Notes under the pieces: generated by a model
The model's input: only the letters and a program-made list of their open reading frames with translations
Databases searched by the model: none
What the model was told of the DNA's origin: nothing
Part shown: positions 15,572 through 24,689 of the stretch, one piece after another
Numbering within the stretch: position 1 is the first letter of the stretch
Layout of the letters: each line of letters opens with the position of its first letter
Position numbers and translations under genes: made by a program
Assembly (NCBI GenBank): GCA_033391075.1
Contig: JAWPMV010000001.1
Location: 6,262,001 to 6,326,000 of the forward strand
Source of the DNA: Bacteroidia bacterium
GTDB taxonomy: Bacteria > Bacteroidota > Bacteroidia > J057
DNA: 64,000 bases
Reading direction: 5' to 3'

Positions 15572-17092
15572 TTAGTTGACAAGCATTTCTTCCAGTTCTT
15601 CCAGGCTCTTACCCTTGGTTTCTGGCAGGCTTCTTAGAATCAGGGCAAGTCCAATGATCCCAAATATTCCATAGATTAAGAAGGTGAGGGAAGTCCCCAA
15701 ATTCGCCAACTCCCAGGGGAAAATTAATTGAACCAGGAAGCTCACAACTGAATTTATTCCTGCTGCTACCGATATAGCAATTCCTCTTATTCTATTGGGA
15801 AATAATTCTGACAACAAGACCCACATAACCGGCCCAAGAGAAATCGCAAAAGAAGCAACAAAGCTTAGTATTCCCATTAATACCAAAATGGGATTGATAC
15901 TAATTGCGGCTGATATAAGGGAAGATTCCTTCTCTTGCATGACATCTTCTCCCAAAAGTGCAAGCATGGAATTTTTGAAATCGACATCATCTTCAAAGCT
16001 CTGTCCTAAAACCGGCTGAAGCTTTTCCTGAATTTCCGTATCCAAAGTACTGATGGATTCGCTTGTTAAATTGTATCCTGCCTGGCCAAATTGATAGGAA
16101 AGAAAAAACATACTTACCACAATTCCAGCCACTCCTATAATCATAAGAGGTCTTCTCCCGAGACGATCGATCACTGCCATCGCAACCAGGGTAAATACCA
16201 AATTGATGATCCCTACAAATACTGCCTGGGTAAATGCGGCGTCTGTTCCTATTCCCGATTGCTCAAAGATCATATTTGCATAAAAGAATACAGAATTTAT
16301 ACCCGTAATCTGTTGAAGAACTGCAATAACAATCCCGATAAACATCACCTTTTTCATTGCCGGAGCAAAAACATCGCGGAGACTTGATTTGGGTTTATTC
16401 GCTTCTTCTGCTATGCTATCTTTAATATTTTTCATCTCTGTTTCCCCCTCCGAATCTCCATTCGCTTTTTTCAGAATATCCAGGGCTTCATCATCTCGAT
16501 TTTGCATCAATAGCCAACGGGGACTTTCCGGTACAAAAAACAAGGCGAAGAAAAAGAGAACAGCTGGTACTACTTCCAGTCCTAACATCCATCGCCAGGC
16601 CGAATCATCCACAATCATATTGCGAATCATAAGGTTAGTGAAATAGGCGACGGTAAAAGCTATTACAATATTGAGCTGATTAAAAGAGACCATTCGACCT
16701 CTCAAATTGCCGGGAGATATTTCTGCTATATAAAGTGGGCCTATCACCAAAGCGGCTCCTACTCCTACTCCGCCCAGCATTCTGAACATGACGAATATCA
16801 GGTAGTTGGGTGCCAATGCCGAACCCAAGGCAGAAATGGCAAAAGCAACGGCTCCAATAGCCAAAACCTTTTTTCGACCAATCCGATCACTCAAAGGTCC
16901 CACTAAAAACATGGTAACACTTGCTATAAGTGTAAGACTGGCAACCGCCCAACCTAATTCAAGATCCCCCAATCCCCATTGAGATATGATATAGCTATTG
17001 ACACCGGAAATAACCACAGCATCAAAGCCAAAAAGGAAGCCGCCAAGAGCTACCGTTAAGGCAGTTCTAATGATGTAACTTGTATTTTTCAT
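15572..17092 (-). CDS. MFS sugar porter (SP family)
   Basis: A 506-aa, 12-helix transporter with every SP-family signature: DRIGRKK after helix 2, RMLGGVGVGAAL and PLYIAEISPGNLRGR, PESPRWLL before the central loop, DRLGRRP in the second half, and PETKGKSLEELEE at the end. It resembles XylE/AraE-type proton symporters for pentoses and hexoses. It is divergent from a GH43 xylosidase, so xylose or a related pentose is the probable substrate. About 60 extra residues lie between helices 9 and 10, longer than usual. Confidence 0.85.
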   Translation of the reverse strand: MKNTSYIIRTALTVALGGFLFGFDAVVISGVNSYIISQWGLGDLELGWAVASLTLIASVTMFLVGPLSDRIGRKKVLAIGAVAFAISALGSALAPNYLIFVMFRMLGGVGVGAALVIGPLYIAEISPGNLRGRMVSFNQLNIVIAFTVAYFTNLMIRNMIVDDSAWRWMLGLEVVPAVLFFFALFFVPESPRWLLMQNRDDEALDILKKANGDSEGETEMKNIKDSIAEEANKPKSSLRDVFAPAMKKVMFIGIVIAVLQQITGINSVFFYANMIFEQSGIGTDAAFTQAVFVGIINLVFTLVAMAVIDRLGRRPLMIIGVAGIVVSMFFLSYQFGQAGYNLTSESISTLDTEIQEKLQPVLGQSFEDDVDFKNSMLALLGEDVMQEKESSLISAAISINPILVLMGILSFVASFAISLGPVMWVLLSELFPNRIRGIAISVAAGINSVVSFLVQLIFPWELANLGTSLTFLIYGIFGIIGLALILRSLPETKGKSLEELEEMLVN

Positions 17093-17129
17093 TTAGATAG
17101 TAGAATTAATAGATAGATCAAATTAGGAA

Positions 17130-17137
17130 TAATTTTG
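17130..17137 (+). promoter_or_regulatory. -7 box upstream of the GH43 gene
   Basis: TAATTTTG matches TAnnTTTG in the 131-bp divergent gap between the sugar porter and the GH43 gene. It implies an 80-nt leader. No -33 TTG at the right distance was seen. Confidence 0.35.
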
Positions 17138-17223
17138 CATTGGATGCTAATTTCTCTATACTTATGGTACAATTGAACATAAGTCCCTTCGGAATTATTT
17201 CAGCTTTTAAATCATGCTTTTAG

Positions 17224-18822
17224 ATGCCTAAAGTTAATAATCCTATCCTCAGAGGCTTCAATCCCGATCCTTCAATTATTCGTGTAGGTCAGGATTACTA
17301 TATCGCAACCTCTACGTTCGAATGGTTTCCAGGGGTACAGATCCATCATAGCCGAGACCTGAAAAACTGGCAATTGATTTCTCGTCCCCTCAATCGCCTA
17401 TCACAGCTAGATCTTCTGGGCAATCCGGATTCCTGCGGAGTCTGGGCTCCTTGTCTGAGCTATGATAAGGGGACCTTTTATTTGGCTTATACCAATGTAA
17501 GAAGCTTTGACGGCCCCTGGAAAGATACCCCCAATTACCTGCTAACTACAGAGGATATCCATTCCGATCATTGGTCAGATCCTATTTATATGAACTCTTC
17601 GGGCTTTGATCCTTCTTTGTTTCATGACGAAGATGGGCGAAAGTGGTGGACAAATATGATTGTGGATCATAGGAACAATAAACTTTTTGGGGGCATTGTC
17701 TTGCAAGAGTATGATGAGCAGGCGAAAAAACTGACAGGGCCTATCAGACATATTTTTGAAGGAACAGAACTCGGCGGTACAGAGGCGCCCCATTTTTATA
17801 AAAGAAATGGCTACTACTATCTGATAACCGCAGAAGGAGGCACCGAATACAATCATGCAATTTCCCTTGCAAGATCCCGACACATAGAAGGTCCATATGA
17901 ACTTCATCCTCACAATCCTATTATTTCTGCTAAAGAAGATCCGGACAATTATTTGCAAAAGGCAGGACATGGAGATTGGGTAGAAACGGAAAACGGAAGG
18001 ATCTACATTGTCTTTTTAGTTGGCCGTCCACTGAGCAAGAGAGGCAGATGTATTACAGGTAGAGAAACAGCCATTGAAGAATTAGAATGGAGAGAAGATG
18101 ATTGGTTGTATGCCAAAGCCGGAAGGCTTCCAAGGAAAGAAGTGGAACTGCCCGATTTACCCGAACATCCTTTTCCAGCAGAAGCTAAGCGAGATGATTT
18201 TGATTCCTCAACATTGAGCATCCATTTCCAATCCCTTCGTGTACCCATGACAGAAGATTGGCTCAGTCTGAAAGCCCGGCCCGGTTTTATGCGATTGACA
18301 GGAAGAGAATCTTTGAGTTCCTTTCATCGTCAAAGCCTGATCGCCAGAAGGGTTCAGGAAAAACATATACGTGCATCTACCTTAGTTGAATTTGAACCGA
18401 AAAATTACCAACAAATGGCTGGTCTGGTTTGCTATTACAACAGCTATCATTGGCATTACCTATATATCTATGGAGAAGGAGGGGAGAAACGCCTGAACAT
18501 CATCAGCTGTGATAAATATCAAAGTACTGAACCACTTGAGACTCCTCTATTTCTTGGCAATCAGGAAAGGGTAGTGCTAGGGCTGGACTTCGATGGCCCC
18601 AATCTCCAGTTTTTTTGTCGGGAAGAGGAAGGACTTTGGGAAAAAGTAGGTCCGCTCCTGGATGGGAGCATCTTATCTGATGACTATGTACAGGATGCAG
18701 AGAATCGCTATCGTCCTGCTTTCACCGGAGCATTTGTGGGAATTTGCTGCCAGGATCTTTCCGGGAGGAAGTTACATGCCGATTTTGACTGGTTCGAATA
18801 TGAAGAATTATCCAAAGACTAA
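17224..18822 (+). CDS. GH43 beta-xylosidase-type glycoside hydrolase
   Basis: A 532-aa protein without signal peptide: an N-terminal five-bladed propeller with the catalytic base Asp15 (FNPDPS), the pKa-modulating Asp129 (GFDPSLF) and the acid Glu187 (GTEAPHFY), then a C-terminal beta-sandwich domain from about residue 315. This two-domain plan and the CGVWAPCLSYD motif match XynB-type beta-xylosidases. The enzyme would split xylo-oligosaccharides in the cytosol after import. It precedes a secreted GH26-like lipoprotein by 11 bp. Confidence 0.9.
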   Translation: MPKVNNPILRGFNPDPSIIRVGQDYYIATSTFEWFPGVQIHHSRDLKNWQLISRPLNRLSQLDLLGNPDSCGVWAPCLSYDKGTFYLAYTNVRSFDGPWKDTPNYLLTTEDIHSDHWSDPIYMNSSGFDPSLFHDEDGRKWWTNMIVDHRNNKLFGGIVLQEYDEQAKKLTGPIRHIFEGTELGGTEAPHFYKRNGYYYLITAEGGTEYNHAISLARSRHIEGPYELHPHNPIISAKEDPDNYLQKAGHGDWVETENGRIYIVFLVGRPLSKRGRCITGRETAIEELEWREDDWLYAKAGRLPRKEVELPDLPEHPFPAEAKRDDFDSSTLSIHFQSLRVPMTEDWLSLKARPGFMRLTGRESLSSFHRQSLIARRVQEKHIRASTLVEFEPKNYQQMAGLVCYYNSYHWHYLYIYGEGGEKRLNIISCDKYQSTEPLETPLFLGNQERVVLGLDFDGPNLQFFCREEEGLWEKVGPLLDGSILSDDYVQDAENRYRPAFTGAFVGICCQDLSGRKLHADFDWFEYEELSKD

Positions 18823-18833
18823 TCTGCTATAAA

Positions 18834-19952
18834 ATGAATACAAAACTCAGTTGGGTTATTATAGGCCTGTTGTGCTCTGCACTCCTTTTCGCCTGCAATG
18901 CTCCTAAACAACAAACAATAGAAGTAGCGACTTCAACACGGGCTAAATTTGAACCGGAAGATGGGCAGGTGCTCTTATTTATTGGCCAGGAAATGGATGC
19001 GATCGGTGGGCTGGAAGATTTTAATGATGGCTATTTAGATCATTTCGATACGCCCGGAGGATTTACCATGTATACCAATTTCAGTCCCGGCGGCAATTCC
19101 TTTGGGCATATAAGAAAAGGACTCGATGGAATATGGAGTGATGATAATTGGGGAGACAGCATCAGCAATATGTCAAGGCAATTGGCTGATCCTGACTTTC
19201 AACATCTGGCATTGGCCATCGGACTTGAATTCGTTGACCATGATGCTCAAGTTGCAAAGGGTGCACATGATGAACTCATCATAAAGTTGGGAGAATTTAT
19301 CAAGAGTCTGGGCAGGCGACCTGTCTTTCTGAGAATAGGCTATGAATTTAGCGGAGCCTGGAATCATTATGATCAGAAAAACTACCTCAAAGCTTTCAAG
19401 AGAATCAGAGATACATATGAAGAAATGGGCATCGAAAACATTGCCTATGTCTGGCAGTCTCATGGTTGGGACGAGCCCATGGATCATCTGGAAGCCTGGT
19501 ATCCGGGAGATGAGTATGTGGATTGGGTAGGCTATTCTTTCTTTTCCAGATTTGATGAAACGAACATGATCGAATTTGCCCGCAAACATAAGAAACCTCT
19601 TTTCATTGCAGAAGCCACAGCCAATGTTTCTAGCGGAACCACCAAAGTCGATGGCAAAACCAAAGAAATAAGACTCGACAATCCGGAACAGGCAGCAGAA
19701 GCTAAAGAGAAATGGTTCAAGCCTTTTTTCAAAACCATAGATGAAAATCCGGATGTTGTAAAGGCAATCAGCTATATCAACTGCAACTGGAGAAGCCATG
19801 CCATGTGGGAACAAAATCCGACCTTTCAAGGAGTAGATGCCCGCTTGCAGTTGAGCGAAGATCTCAGTGCCTTTTGGATGGAAGAGACAAGCAAAGCCAA
19901 ATATCTGAAATCTGATCCTAAACTCTGGGATCATTTGTGGAGGAAAGAATAG
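18834..19952 (+). CDS. GH26-like endo-glycanase lipoprotein (possible beta-1,3-xylanase or mannanase)
   Basis: A 372-aa lipoprotein (lipobox Cys21) with a (beta/alpha)8 barrel of clan GH-A. FLRIGYEFSGAWNHY places the acid/base at Glu171 and PLFIAEAT the nucleophile at Glu260. Other features, including an early LLFIGQEMD and the YPGDEYVDWVGYSFF strand, resemble GH26 enzymes, with beta-1,3-xylanases the closest I can recall; that sub-assignment is tentative. It is translationally close to the GH43 gene, so together they could degrade xylan outside and xylo-oligomers inside the cell. No SusCD pair accompanies them. Confidence 0.7.
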   Translation: MNTKLSWVIIGLLCSALLFACNAPKQQTIEVATSTRAKFEPEDGQVLLFIGQEMDAIGGLEDFNDGYLDHFDTPGGFTMYTNFSPGGNSFGHIRKGLDGIWSDDNWGDSISNMSRQLADPDFQHLALAIGLEFVDHDAQVAKGAHDELIIKLGEFIKSLGRRPVFLRIGYEFSGAWNHYDQKNYLKAFKRIRDTYEEMGIENIAYVWQSHGWDEPMDHLEAWYPGDEYVDWVGYSFFSRFDETNMIEFARKHKKPLFIAEATANVSSGTTKVDGKTKEIRLDNPEQAAEAKEKWFKPFFKTIDENPDVVKAISYINCNWRSHAMWEQNPTFQGVDARLQLSEDLSAFWMEETSKAKYLKSDPKLWDHLWRKE

Positions 19953-19968
19953 CCTTCAAATCTTCGAC

Positions 19969-20001
19969 CCCTCAGGCAAATTTCGCCCTTCTTGCTGAGG
20001 G
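19969..20001 (+). terminator. Hairpin after the GH26-like gene
   Basis: CCCTCAG-G-CAA pairs with TTGCTGAGGG with one bulged base, 17 bp past the stop. It lacks a U-tract, so it is a probable 3'-end hairpin and not a proven terminator. Confidence 0.4.
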
Positions 20002-20205
20002 AAAAGCAGGAAAACCAAACAAAAAAATGATCGTCAAATAAAAATTTCGTTTAGCAAAAAAAACCAGACTCCAAAAAGCTGGAAAAAACTCCTTGAAAAA
20101 ATCAACTCACAAGTCCCTAATAACGAATCGCTTGCAGGCTTTTGTTTGAAGTTTTGCTTAATCTGAATATTTGTACTAATTTCATACTCGGAGCACGATA
20201 AAATC

Positions 20206-20493
20206 ATGGATGAATTACTCCGAAGGCTGCAGGAAACAAATCGCAAAGCTATAAAGCTTGAGCGCCTAATCCTGCGCATGAAAGAAGAAAAAGATAAACT
20301 GCGCAACAATTTTGATGCGCTAAAGACCGAGATGGCTTCTCGGGATGTAGAGTTGAATGATATGCAGGAGAAATATGAAGCCGTCAAACTTGCTAAACAG
20401 ATCAGTCCTGATACTGATCGAAAAGCAGTTCAAGAAAAGATTGATTTGTATATTAAAGAAATAGATGCTTGTTTAAAGCGTTTTGGTGAATAG
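20206..20493 (+). CDS. Small coiled-coil protein upstream of ZapA
   Basis: A 95-aa, almost wholly helical protein with heptad character from residue 4 to 65 (LLRRLQETNRKAIKLERLI, MKEEKDKLRNNFDALKTEM) and a second short helix at the end. It has no signal peptide. It overlaps the start of zapA, so the two are coupled. A role as a ZapB-like coiled-coil partner at the division ring is an inference from size, structure and position only; sequence alone does not identify a family. Confidence 0.7.
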   Translation: MDELLRRLQETNRKAIKLERLILRMKEEKDKLRNNFDALKTEMASRDVELNDMQEKYEAVKLAKQISPDTDRKAVQEKIDLYIKEIDACLKRFGE

Positions 20494-20812
20494 ATTGGCC
20501 GCGAAGAAGAATTTGGAAAAGCTCTCTATCAATATAAACATATTTGGTCGTCAATTTCCTGCTAAGGTTAATGAGGAAGAGGCATTGGTTATCGAGGAGG
20601 CAGCGAAAGCGATCAACGCAAAAATTAAGGCTTTCAAAAGACAGTATAAAACTCAGGATGATCTGAATATAGCTATAATGTGTTGTCTGGATATTATGAC
20701 CGAGCATCTTGGTTATAAGAATAAAGAAGCAGATGCAGCAAAGGAAATCTTGAATGAACTGTCGGTTTTGGAAGAAAAACTGGACTATAATATTCAACTA
20801 TCAGGAGAATAG
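20486..20812 (+). CDS. zapA: Cell division protein ZapA
   Basis: The conserved ZapA core is clear: LSINIFGRQFPAKVNEEEALVIEEAAKAIN followed by a C-terminal coiled coil. ZapA binds and bundles FtsZ filaments. No ATG exists near the start; possible starts are TTG 20483, GTG 20486, TTG 20495 or TTG 20513, and I use GTG 20486. The family normally begins just before the first strand, so the TTG at 20513 (LEKLSI) is equally credible. It overlaps the coiled-coil gene and lies upstream of rny. Confidence 0.85.
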   Translation: MNRLAAKKNLEKLSININIFGRQFPAKVNEEEALVIEEAAKAINAKIKAFKRQYKTQDDLNIAIMCCLDIMTEHLGYKNKEADAAKEILNELSVLEEKLDYNIQLSGE

Positions 20813-20896
20813 TTATACCCCGGAGTACCTTTCCCCACATATCTTTTTCGCCACCTGTCTTCTCTTCCTTTGAAGAGTATTCGCCTTTTGTATAAC
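20812..20896 (+). ncRNA. Possible structured RNA between zapA and rny (6S-like layout)
   Basis: In the 100-bp gap, GTTATAC (20812-20818) and GTATAAC (20890-20896) form a closing stem, and CTCTTC/GAAGAG (20862-20877) a terminal hairpin with a CTTT loop; between them lies a large unpaired pyrimidine-rich region. A long stem with a central bulge beside zapA recalls 6S RNA, which neighbours zapA in gammaproteobacteria. I could not confirm a 6S consensus, and it may equally be a leader of rny. Confidence 0.3.
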
Positions 20897-20912
20897 CCAT
20901 TAACTTAGCACA

Positions 20913-22505
20913 ATGGACCCGATTACAATTGGAATCGCAATAGGAGGCCTGCTGATAGGGATTGTTGTAGGATACCTCATCAATCGATCTATCCTTTCTT
21001 CCGCAAATAATAAGATGATTGAAACAGCCAAAGTTAAAGCTGAAAACATCATCCAACAGGCAGAATTGAAAGGAGAAAACATCAAGCAAGAAAGAATTAG
21101 CAAGGCGAACGAGAAGTACCAGCAATTGAAAGGGAAGTTTGAACACAACGCCAAAAAGCAAAAAGAGAAGCTTGACGTTCTTCAAAACAAACTGAAACAA
21201 AGAGAGTCAAACCTTCAATCCCGAGAAGATAAGACCAAAAGAGAAGCTCAGCGCATCAAGAACAGTCAGGACCAGGTAGACTCGATTCGCGAAAACCTGG
21301 AAAAGCAAATGAATATTCTGTCTAAGAAACAGGATGAAGTTGAAACGCTGAGACAAAAACAGGTGAAAGACCTGGAAAAGATCGCTGGCCTTTCCGCTGA
21401 AGAAGCGAAAGCCAATATGATCGAAGCCCTTAAGCAAGAAGCTGCAACAGAAGCTTCTGCACATATCAAAGAGATCGTAGAGGAAGCCAAACTGACTGCT
21501 ACCAAGCAAGCCAAAAAGATCGTGATTGAAACGATTCAGCGGACTGCAGCAGAACAGGCAATTGAAAATACGGTTACGGTTTTCCCGCTCGAAAATGATG
21601 AGATCAAAGGTCGTATCATTGGTAGAGAAGGACGGAACATCCGCGCACTGGAAATGGCTACAGGAATTGAAATCATCGTGGATGATACCCCTGAAGCTAT
21701 CATCCTTTCCGGTTTTGATCCGGTCAGAAGAGAGATTGCTCGTCTGTCTTTGCACAAACTGGTTACAGACGGAAGGATTCACCCCGCTCGTATCGAAGAG
21801 GTAGTAAACAAAACCCGCAAGAAGATCGAAGAAGAAATCATCGAAACGGGCGAAAGAACTGTCATCGACCTCAACATTCACGGACTCAAGCCAGAGCTGA
21901 TCCGAATGGTAGGTAGAATGAAATACCGTTCTTCTTACGGACAAAACCTCTTAAAGCACTCACGCGAAGTAGCCAACCTTTGTGCCATCATGGCAGCAGA
22001 ATTGGGACTGGATGTGAAGAAAGCAAAACGTGCCGGTCTCCTGCATGATATTGGTAAAGTGGCTGAGGATCATTCGGATTTACCTCACGCATTATTGGGG
22101 ATGGAAATCGCCAAGAAAGCCGGGGAAAATGCACAGGTCTGCAATGCGATCGGTGCTCACCACGACGAAATCGAAATGACTTCCCTCATCTCACCTATCA
22201 TCCAGGCTTGTGATGCCATCAGTGGTTCACGTCCGGGAGCAAGGAGAGAGATTGTGGAAAGCTATATCAAGCGACTCAAAGACCTTGAGGAACTTGGCTT
22301 GTCTTATCCAGGTGTACTTAAAACCTACGCCATTCAGGCAGGTAGAGAGTTGCGCGTGATCGTAGAAAGTGAAAAAGTCAGCGATGAAAAAGCAGATAAA
22401 CTCGCTTTCGACATTTCCCAGAAGATCATGAAGGATATGCAATATCCAGGACACATCAAGATCACCGTGATCAGAGAAAAAAGAGCAATTGCTTACGCCA
22501 AGTAA
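20913..22505 (+). CDS. rny: Ribonuclease Y
   Basis: A 530-aa endoribonuclease with full RNase Y architecture: an N-terminal membrane anchor ([20 protein letters not shown]), a long charged coiled coil to about residue 215, a KH domain with [15 protein letters not shown], and an HD domain with LLHDIGK, AHHDE and [15 protein letters not shown]. It starts mRNA decay at the membrane. It is the last gene of the zapA cluster and ends at a strong terminator. Confidence 0.97.
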   Translation: MDPITIGIAIGGLLIGIVVGYLINRSILSSANNKMIETAKVKAENIIQQAELKGENIKQERISKANEKYQQLKGKFEHNAKKQKEKLDVLQNKLKQRESNLQSREDKTKREAQRIKNSQDQVDSIRENLEKQMNILSKKQDEVETLRQKQVKDLEKIAGLSAEEAKANMIEALKQEAATEASAHIKEIVEEAKLTATKQAKKIVIETIQRTAAEQAIENTVTVFPLENDEIKGRIIGREGRNIRALEMATGIEIIVDDTPEAIILSGFDPVRREIARLSLHKLVTDGRIHPARIEEVVNKTRKKIEEEIIETGERTVIDLNIHGLKPELIRMVGRMKYRSSYGQNLLKHSREVANLCAIMAAELGLDVKKAKRAGLLHDIGKVAEDHSDLPHALLGMEIAKKAGENAQVCNAIGAHHDEIEMTSLISPIIQACDAISGSRPGARREIVESYIKRLKDLEELGLSYPGVLKTYAIQAGRELRVIVESEKVSDEKADKLAFDISQKIMKDMQYPGHIKITVIREKRAIAYAK

Positions 22506-22530
22506 TTGATACCTATATAAAACAGTAGAA

Positions 22531-22559
22531 AAAGGGCAGCTTAATAAGCTGCCCTTTTT
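22531..22559. terminator. Bidirectional intrinsic terminator between rny and the CMD gene
   Basis: GGGCAGCTTA and TAAGCTGCCC form a 10-bp stem around one base, flanked by AAAA on the left and TTTTT on the right. It can end rny on the plus strand and the convergent 22583-23182 gene on the minus strand. Confidence 0.9.
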
Positions 22560-22582
22560 CATTTATATGCTTCTTCTTTCCA

Positions 22583-23182
22583 TCAATACTGATGTTTTCC
22601 TCTGCTCCAGCCTTTCTTGGAAAGGTATTGATTTCCGGAATCAGCAGCAGGCTCTTCCAATTGAGTCCCCATGCTATCATTCCAGCGATTGAGGTAACCA
22701 AATAGAGCGATCACGCCCAGAATCTCCACAATCTCTCCTTCATCCCAATGCTTACGCATTTCTTCAGCTAACTCATCTGAAACCGCATTGGGAACCTGAG
22801 AAGCAGCAATCGCCAAATCAAAAGCTGCACGCTCTCCATCTGTAAAAGCAGGATGACTTTTATAGTCCCAGATATTATCCATCTTTTCCTGATCAGCACC
22901 ATAACGCTCGGCAGCACGAATCGCATGTGCCTCACAATAGCGGCAGCCGGTAGTCATACTGGAAATATAGGCAATCAACCTTTTCAGGGCACTGGTAACT
23001 CGGCCTTTATTCTCCATTACCGCACGGTTCATTTCCAAAAAAGCTTCAGAAATCCGTGGACGATGGGCCATGGTAAATAAACTATTGGGGGTAAATCCCA
23101 GGGTCTCCTGGTAAAAATCTGCCATCTCAGCCATTTCTGGATTGGCATTTCTGTCCAGGGGGGATACTAAGGGTTTTTTCAT
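22583..23182 (-). CDS. Carboxymuconolactone decarboxylase/AhpD-type peroxidase-related protein
   Basis: A 199-aa all-helical protein with the AhpD-like active-site motif GCRYCEAHAIRAAERYG (CxxC followed three residues later by His), preceded by LKRLIAYISSM. Such proteins reduce peroxides through the vicinal cysteine pair or serve in alkylhydroperoxide defence. The length fits the uncharacterised peroxidase-related subgroup. It is monocistronic, with repeats upstream. Confidence 0.85.
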   Translation of the reverse strand: MKKPLVSPLDRNANPEMAEMADFYQETLGFTPNSLFTMAHRPRISEAFLEMNRAVMENKGRVTSALKRLIAYISSMTTGCRYCEAHAIRAAERYGADQEKMDNIWDYKSHPAFTDGERAAFDLAIAASQVPNAVSDELAEEMRKHWDEGEIVEILGVIALFGYLNRWNDSMGTQLEEPAADSGNQYLSKKGWSRGKHQY

Positions 23183-23312
23183 ATATCAATTTTTTATCTG
23201 TGCAAAATTCCCGGCAATATACTAGCCTCCTCAAAATATTTGCTACTCTATTACATATTGTCCTAACTTATTAAGCAGCATTTCTCTATCCTCGAATAGG
23301 CGCGCAGGAGAT

Positions 23313-23402
23313 GCAACGAGAACCTAGGGGATGGAAGGTGGATAGGCCGGCTCTTCTCGTTGCGATTTTTTCCTCCACTTTTTTCTAAAAAAAGTGGAAA
23401 AA
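23313..23402 (+). repeat. Family D repeat copy 1
   Basis: GCAACGAGAA (23313-23322) pairs with TTCTCGTTGC (23354-23363), followed by GATTTTTTCCTCCACTTTTTT and a hairpin of CCACTTTTTT with AAAAAAGTGG. The right half recurs at 35443-35485. It lies just before the reductive-dehalogenase-like gene and supplies a false 20-codon extension to it. Confidence 0.6.
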
Positions 23403-23419
23403 CTCCCAAGACAAGAAAC

Positions 23420-24586
23420 ATGAAACCTAAAATTATAGAAACAAACTCAAAGGAGTATTTAAATAAGCGCTTCAACATACAACCCCAATTCAAACGCTTT
23501 CGTCAGCGCTTTGACATATTCAATCGCGCCATCTGGGACGAGAAAGTAAATCCTAAAAACTTCTTCATCAGTTACGACATCACTAATTATGCTCCCAAAA
23601 AAGCTAAAGGCTTTGACCATTGGGATTATGCTTTTCGAAATGCGAGTTGGCATTTGACAGATGTAGTAGGAGAAAGAAAGTTCGAAGCAGAAGGTAGAGT
23701 AGAAGGATTTACAGATTATTATACCACCCAGACACAGCCTCCTACTTCCAAAGCGCCATTGGTTTCAGCCGAAGAAAGTACCAATCGCATCAAACAAGCG
23801 GCACTCATGTTTGGGGCAGGAGCAGTAGGTATATGTGAATTGGATGAAAGATGGGTGTACGAAGATACCTTTCGGAGAAAGACGGAAGAAAGTCCGAAGA
23901 TGGATCTTTCCAAAACATATACTCACGCCATTCTGCTCATCATTCCCATGGATTACAAACTGAGCAAAACCTATCCAGCTGCTTTGAGTGGAGCTGCTAC
24001 AGGCCTGGGATATAGTGTTGGATTAAATGCTGCCAATTCTCTGGCTCAATTTATCACCAATTTGGGCTATGGAGCGACTGCCTCTCTCAATGATACTGCC
24101 CTCAACATTCCGATGGCTATAGAAGCAGGTTTAGGGGAATACGGCCGACACGGCCTTCTCATTACTCCAAAATTTGGCCCTAATATTCGCATTGCTAAAG
24201 TCTTCACAGATCTCCCGCTCATAGCAGATAAACCTATTGAATTTGGGGTAAAACAATTTTGTGAGGCATGTAATAAATGTGCGAGCAGCTGCCCAGTCAA
24301 AGCCATCCCACATGGAGAACCTCAAGACAAAGCCCCCAATATTTCCAGTCTGGAAGGAATCAGCAAATGGACCGTCAATGCCGAAAAATGTTTCAAATTT
24401 TGGGTAGGAATGAATACTGATTGCGCCATCTGTATCCGGGTCTGTCCCTACAATAAAGACTACAGCAAATGGTGGAACCGCCTCGGCATCCGATTAGCCA
24501 ATAGTCCTTTGCGTAAATTCATGCTCTGGTTGGATGATAAACTCGGCTTTGGAAAGAGACAGTTGCCGGAGGCCTGGTGGAGATAA
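23420..24586 (+). CDS. Cytosolic reductive-dehalogenase-like protein (RdhA domain, two [4Fe-4S])
   Basis: The start chosen is the ATG at 23420, since upstream codons are repeat DNA. The 388-aa protein has the corrinoid-enzyme core of the reductive dehalogenase/QueG superfamily (ALMFGAGAVGICELDERWVY, AALSGAATGLGYSVGLNAAN, LGEYGRHGLLITPKFGPNIR) and a C-terminal ferredoxin part: CEACNKCASSCP, and CFKFW plus CAICIRVCP. It has no Tat signal and no membrane-anchor partner, unlike respiratory RdhA, so it is probably soluble and cobalamin-dependent. Whether it removes halogen is not shown; epoxyqueuosine reductase (QueG) is a relative but differs in motifs and order. Confidence 0.8.
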   Translation: MKPKIIETNSKEYLNKRFNIQPQFKRFRQRFDIFNRAIWDEKVNPKNFFISYDITNYAPKKAKGFDHWDYAFRNASWHLTDVVGERKFEAEGRVEGFTDYYTTQTQPPTSKAPLVSAEESTNRIKQAALMFGAGAVGICELDERWVYEDTFRRKTEESPKMDLSKTYTHAILLIIPMDYKLSKTYPAALSGAATGLGYSVGLNAANSLAQFITNLGYGATASLNDTALNIPMAIEAGLGEYGRHGLLITPKFGPNIRIAKVFTDLPLIADKPIEFGVKQFCEACNKCASSCPVKAIPHGEPQDKAPNISSLEGISKWTVNAEKCFKFWVGMNTDCAICIRVCPYNKDYSKWWNRLGIRLANSPLRKFMLWLDDKLGFGKRQLPEAWWR

Positions 24587-24672
24587 AGTGCGGTAGTGTT
24601 TTAGTGTTGTAGTTTGAGAATTGTTGGTTCACGAGATTTAACTATAACCCTGCAGACCTAAAACACATTCAA
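24587..24672 (+). repeat. Family C hairpin after the reductive-dehalogenase-like gene
   Basis: GTGTTTTAG (24596-24604) pairs with CTAAAACAC (24658-24666); a second inner match involves TAGTTT and TTTAACTA. The GU-rich arm is first in the transcribed (plus) strand. The left part AGTGCGGTAGTGTTTTAGTGT closely matches the reverse complement of the 8311-8338 arm. Confidence 0.65.
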
Positions 24673-24689
24673 ATCAAAAAAGCTAAATA

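Noticed and set aside
21207-21944. 245-codon minus-strand frame opposite rny
   Set aside because: Shadow of the RNase Y coiled coil and KH domain; Phe/Ser/Leu-rich translation typical of antisense frames.
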